Below are positions 62,144-64,000 of a DNA stretch of 64,000 bases, in pieces (position 1 is the first letter of the stretch; every line of letters begins with the position of its first letter). Below the pieces are notes generated by a model. The model had not been told where the DNA came from. It searched no databases and was given only the letters and a program-made list of their open reading frames with translations. A program made the position numbers and the translations under genes. Source of the DNA: Phaseolus vulgaris. Taxonomy: Eukaryota; Streptophyta; Magnoliopsida; Fabales; Fabaceae. The stretch lies in assembly GCF_000499845.2 (NCBI RefSeq), contig NC_023758.2, positions 32,740,816 to 32,804,815 of the forward strand, given 5' to 3'.

Positions 62144-63356
62144 TTAGAAAGTTGGGAACTCTACTTGGGACCCACATTTGCCTTTAGGGAACACAGGGCA
62201 TTCGATGAAGCCAGACCCTGAAGTGTCCACACACAGATAAACTTGGTAAAGCTGGCTGTTACGTGATGCATCCACATTGCACTCAATGTATGGAGTGTAC
62301 CCAATTGCATCTTTTATAGCCCCCTTGATGCTGCTGAGACTGTAAAACCCTCCATCTGGTTGTATCCCTTTAATCCAAATGCGTGTTTATCAGAGACACG
62401 GTCATAATATACACTAATAAAAGCATTGCTATGACATTACAAAATTATATATGCAATCATTGAACCAGTTTTGAACAAGCAATAATGTATTACGTACCCG
62501 CATTCGTAAGAGCTCGGAGGAGGTTGGCTCTCTGCTTCAGATCGAGAGCTGCTTCAAAATAGTCATGTTGCTTAAGGAGTGACTCGGAGCAAGTGCCATG
62601 TTTCTCCCATTCGTGGGTCCAGAATTGGACCCCGTTACCACTTGGGCATGCTAGAGTGGGCCAATTTCTCTGCAAACTGCTTGTCAAATCTGATATCTGA
62701 CACCATAAGTAATTTATTAGATTGGTTGAAGCATTACATATTTAACCTATTCATCAAGTCATTCGTTAGGGGAAAGAAGTAATCTTGACTCAAAAGAAGT
62801 AAGCAAGTACGGTGAAATAAAAGATAATGAAAAAGTAATCCTTGCAACATGGGTACTATTTATTTGTAGATTGAAAATATTCTGAACTAGACCAACCAGA
62901 TTTGTAAATCAGTAAACAATAATGAGCTTGGGAACAAGAGATTGCTGAATGTAACGGCATCAAGATAAAATCAAAGGTGCGAGCAATTGGAGTGGAATAA
63001 AGTACCTGGGATGGCTGAAAACGATTGTTTGAATCACAGTTAGATGGGTAAGAGCCATCTTTGTAATTAGGCCACAGCCCATGAATGCCAAAATCTGCAG
63101 CGGGTTTCCCAGTGGTTGGGTAGCAGCAACTGTTCTGTGTGTCACAGTAAGATCCTGGCCACTGATAAAAGAACACATTTGGAAGTAAGAAAAAGAATAA
63201 AAACCATACTAATCTAATGAATGACCTTCGGCAACCTTAAAGAAACAATCTAACCTGCTGAACAAAGTAGTAGAAATCAAAATCCTGTGAAACACAGAGA
63301 ATGGCCAAATGCAGAAGCAGCAAAAGCTTCATCGAGATGGACCCTTTGGACAACAT
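62144..63356 (-). CDS. S-like ribonuclease T2, secreted
   Basis: Four coding exons: 63356-63255, 63161-63006, 62696-62498, 62367-62144, with GT-AG introns and phases that join to 226 aa, the usual size. The first ATG after the predicted transcription start is at 63356; a second at 63332 (MKLLLLLHLAILCVSQ) would also give a good signal peptide. Active-site block I is FGIHGLWP (H61) and block II FWTHEWEKHGTC (H114, E115, K118, H119), so the acid-base pair of RNA cleavage via 2',3'-cyclic phosphate is intact. Many cysteines (SYCDTQNSCC, CDSNN, TLACPSG, IECNV, FIECPV, GKCGS) match the family disulfides. It resembles S-like enzymes linked to phosphate starvation, wounding or senescence, not the self-incompatibility S-RNases, though I could not run a tree. 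The protein should be secreted or vacuolar. Confidence 0.95.
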
Positions 63357-63441
63357 GATTGCCTCTATTTTAGAAGTAAACAGAGAAATTTTGATGAGGT
63401 TTTTTGGATTATGATACTTTGGTGGAGGCATGGATTGATGA

Positions 63442-63448
63442 ATTTATA
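63442..63448 (-). promoter_or_regulatory. TATA box of the RNase T2 gene
   Basis: On the minus strand the sequence is CTCTATAAATTCATC. A start site about 30 bp downstream falls near 63415. This excludes the upstream in-frame ATG at 63431 and makes 63356 the first usable start codon. Confidence 0.7.
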
Positions 63449-64000
63449 GAGATGTGAAAGGGAAGGTGAGTAGGTGTGAAAGCTTGGATTATGAAAGATA
63501 CATAACGGTCACTGACTTAACTACCTTAATCATTCATACTATGGTTTACGTGCGCAACTAATCACACCATAATAGCTACACGTCGGTTCACCAATTTTGT
63601 TTCTTTCCGTAGTCCACACACAACACAATACAATGTATTGGAAAAAGAAGTGTTTATGATTGTGTCGAATGGGATTGCGTGTATCTATTTATTTATTGAT
63701 TTTTATTTGTTTTATGCAGACATGTTATCGGGCTTTTTTGTTTTGTTTTTGGGAGGGATGGGCAAATAGTAATTTGGGCACCTGTACAAAAAAGCCCAAA
63801 ACGGAGGCAGCTGTTTTGGATGCGTTCACATTCGGGACCAAAAAAACAGCTGCCTTTCACATGGGAAATAGGCTTACTAGAAAGTCTATCTTACACACTT
63901 GGTCGGTGAGAATTGATTTCCTTTTACACACGTGGTTAATTCATAAGGTAGCACCTTAGAGAACACCATTAATACAAGGTAGTCTCTGCTTATTATTTTC
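63449..64000 (-). promoter_or_regulatory. Upstream region of the RNase T2 gene
   Basis: Contains ACACGTCGG near 63577 and a G-box core CACGTG at 63929-63934, possible bZIP/bHLH sites. The 99-codon plus frame at 63660-63959 has no recognised domain and is not called. Confidence 0.4.

Noticed and set aside
63429..63431. Upstream in-frame ATG of the RNase T2 gene
   Set aside because: It lies upstream of or at the transcription start predicted from the TATA box, and the added residues do not look like a signal peptide.
1..64000. tRNA, rRNA, CRISPR arrays and well-known miRNA precursors
   Set aside because: I looked for B-box-like GGTTCGAATCC, rRNA-like GC-rich blocks, regularly spaced repeats and the sequences of common plant miRNAs by eye and found none. 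A covariance-model scan would be needed to exclude them.

Overview
The window is plant nuclear DNA. It is very AT-rich, has split genes with GT-AG introns, and carries plant-specific gene families plus layered LTR, LINE, CACTA and hAT-type elements. The 121-122 bp TRIM LTR beginning TGTTGGAGATCCCACATCG, the copia families and the CTCGCTCAAGCGAG motif clusters make me think of a legume of the Phaseolus/Vigna group. That is an inference from recalled repeat style, not a database result.

Only three genes look intact, all on the minus strand. (1) 11488-12591 is a single-exon zinc-finger homeodomain (ZF-HD) transcription factor of 367 aa. (2) 53890-55978 is a seven-exon RING-variant (RINGv, MARCH-like) membrane E3 ubiquitin ligase of 286 aa; all its splice sites resolve and all eight metal ligands are present. 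(3) 62144-63356 is a four-exon secreted S-like RNase T2 of 226 aa with both active-site blocks intact. They do not form a pathway; they are separate genes in repeat-rich DNA.

Layout. 0-9 kb: a 970 bp LINE-type insertion (1735-2704, 17 bp target duplication) carrying a broken GH1 beta-glucosidase fragment, then a decayed copia element (3121-7360, minus) that is itself interrupted by a 1.2 kb repeat, and a 5'-truncated LINE (9073-9357). A 250 bp direct repeat (729-980 / 8409-8668) brackets this block. 9-16 kb: the ZF-HD gene and its flanks, then an AT-rich repeat. 16-20.5 kb: remnants of an Athila-like Ty3 element and a copia element. 20.9-28.5 kb: a TRIM cluster, including a complete TRIM inside a 1.7 kb inverted-repeat structure and a three-LTR TRIM array nested in a CACTA MITE. 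28.5-36.2 kb: gene-empty AT-rich DNA. 36.2-42.8 kb: a copia remnant abutting an internally deleted LINE. 42.8-53.8 kb: gene-poor DNA with a CACTA MITE, a hAT-type element and a TRIM solo LTR. 53.9-56.3 kb: the RINGv gene. 58.8-60.2 kb: remains of a CACTA (En/Spm) transposon with TNPA-like exons. 62.1-64 kb: the RNase T2 gene and its promoter.

I saw no clearly new biological system. The most informative structures are the chimeric LINE/GH1 insertion, the nested TRIM-in-CACTA array and the long inverted repeat with a TRIM in its loop. Exon boundaries were worked out by hand from reading frame and splice consensus; no alignments or searches were run.
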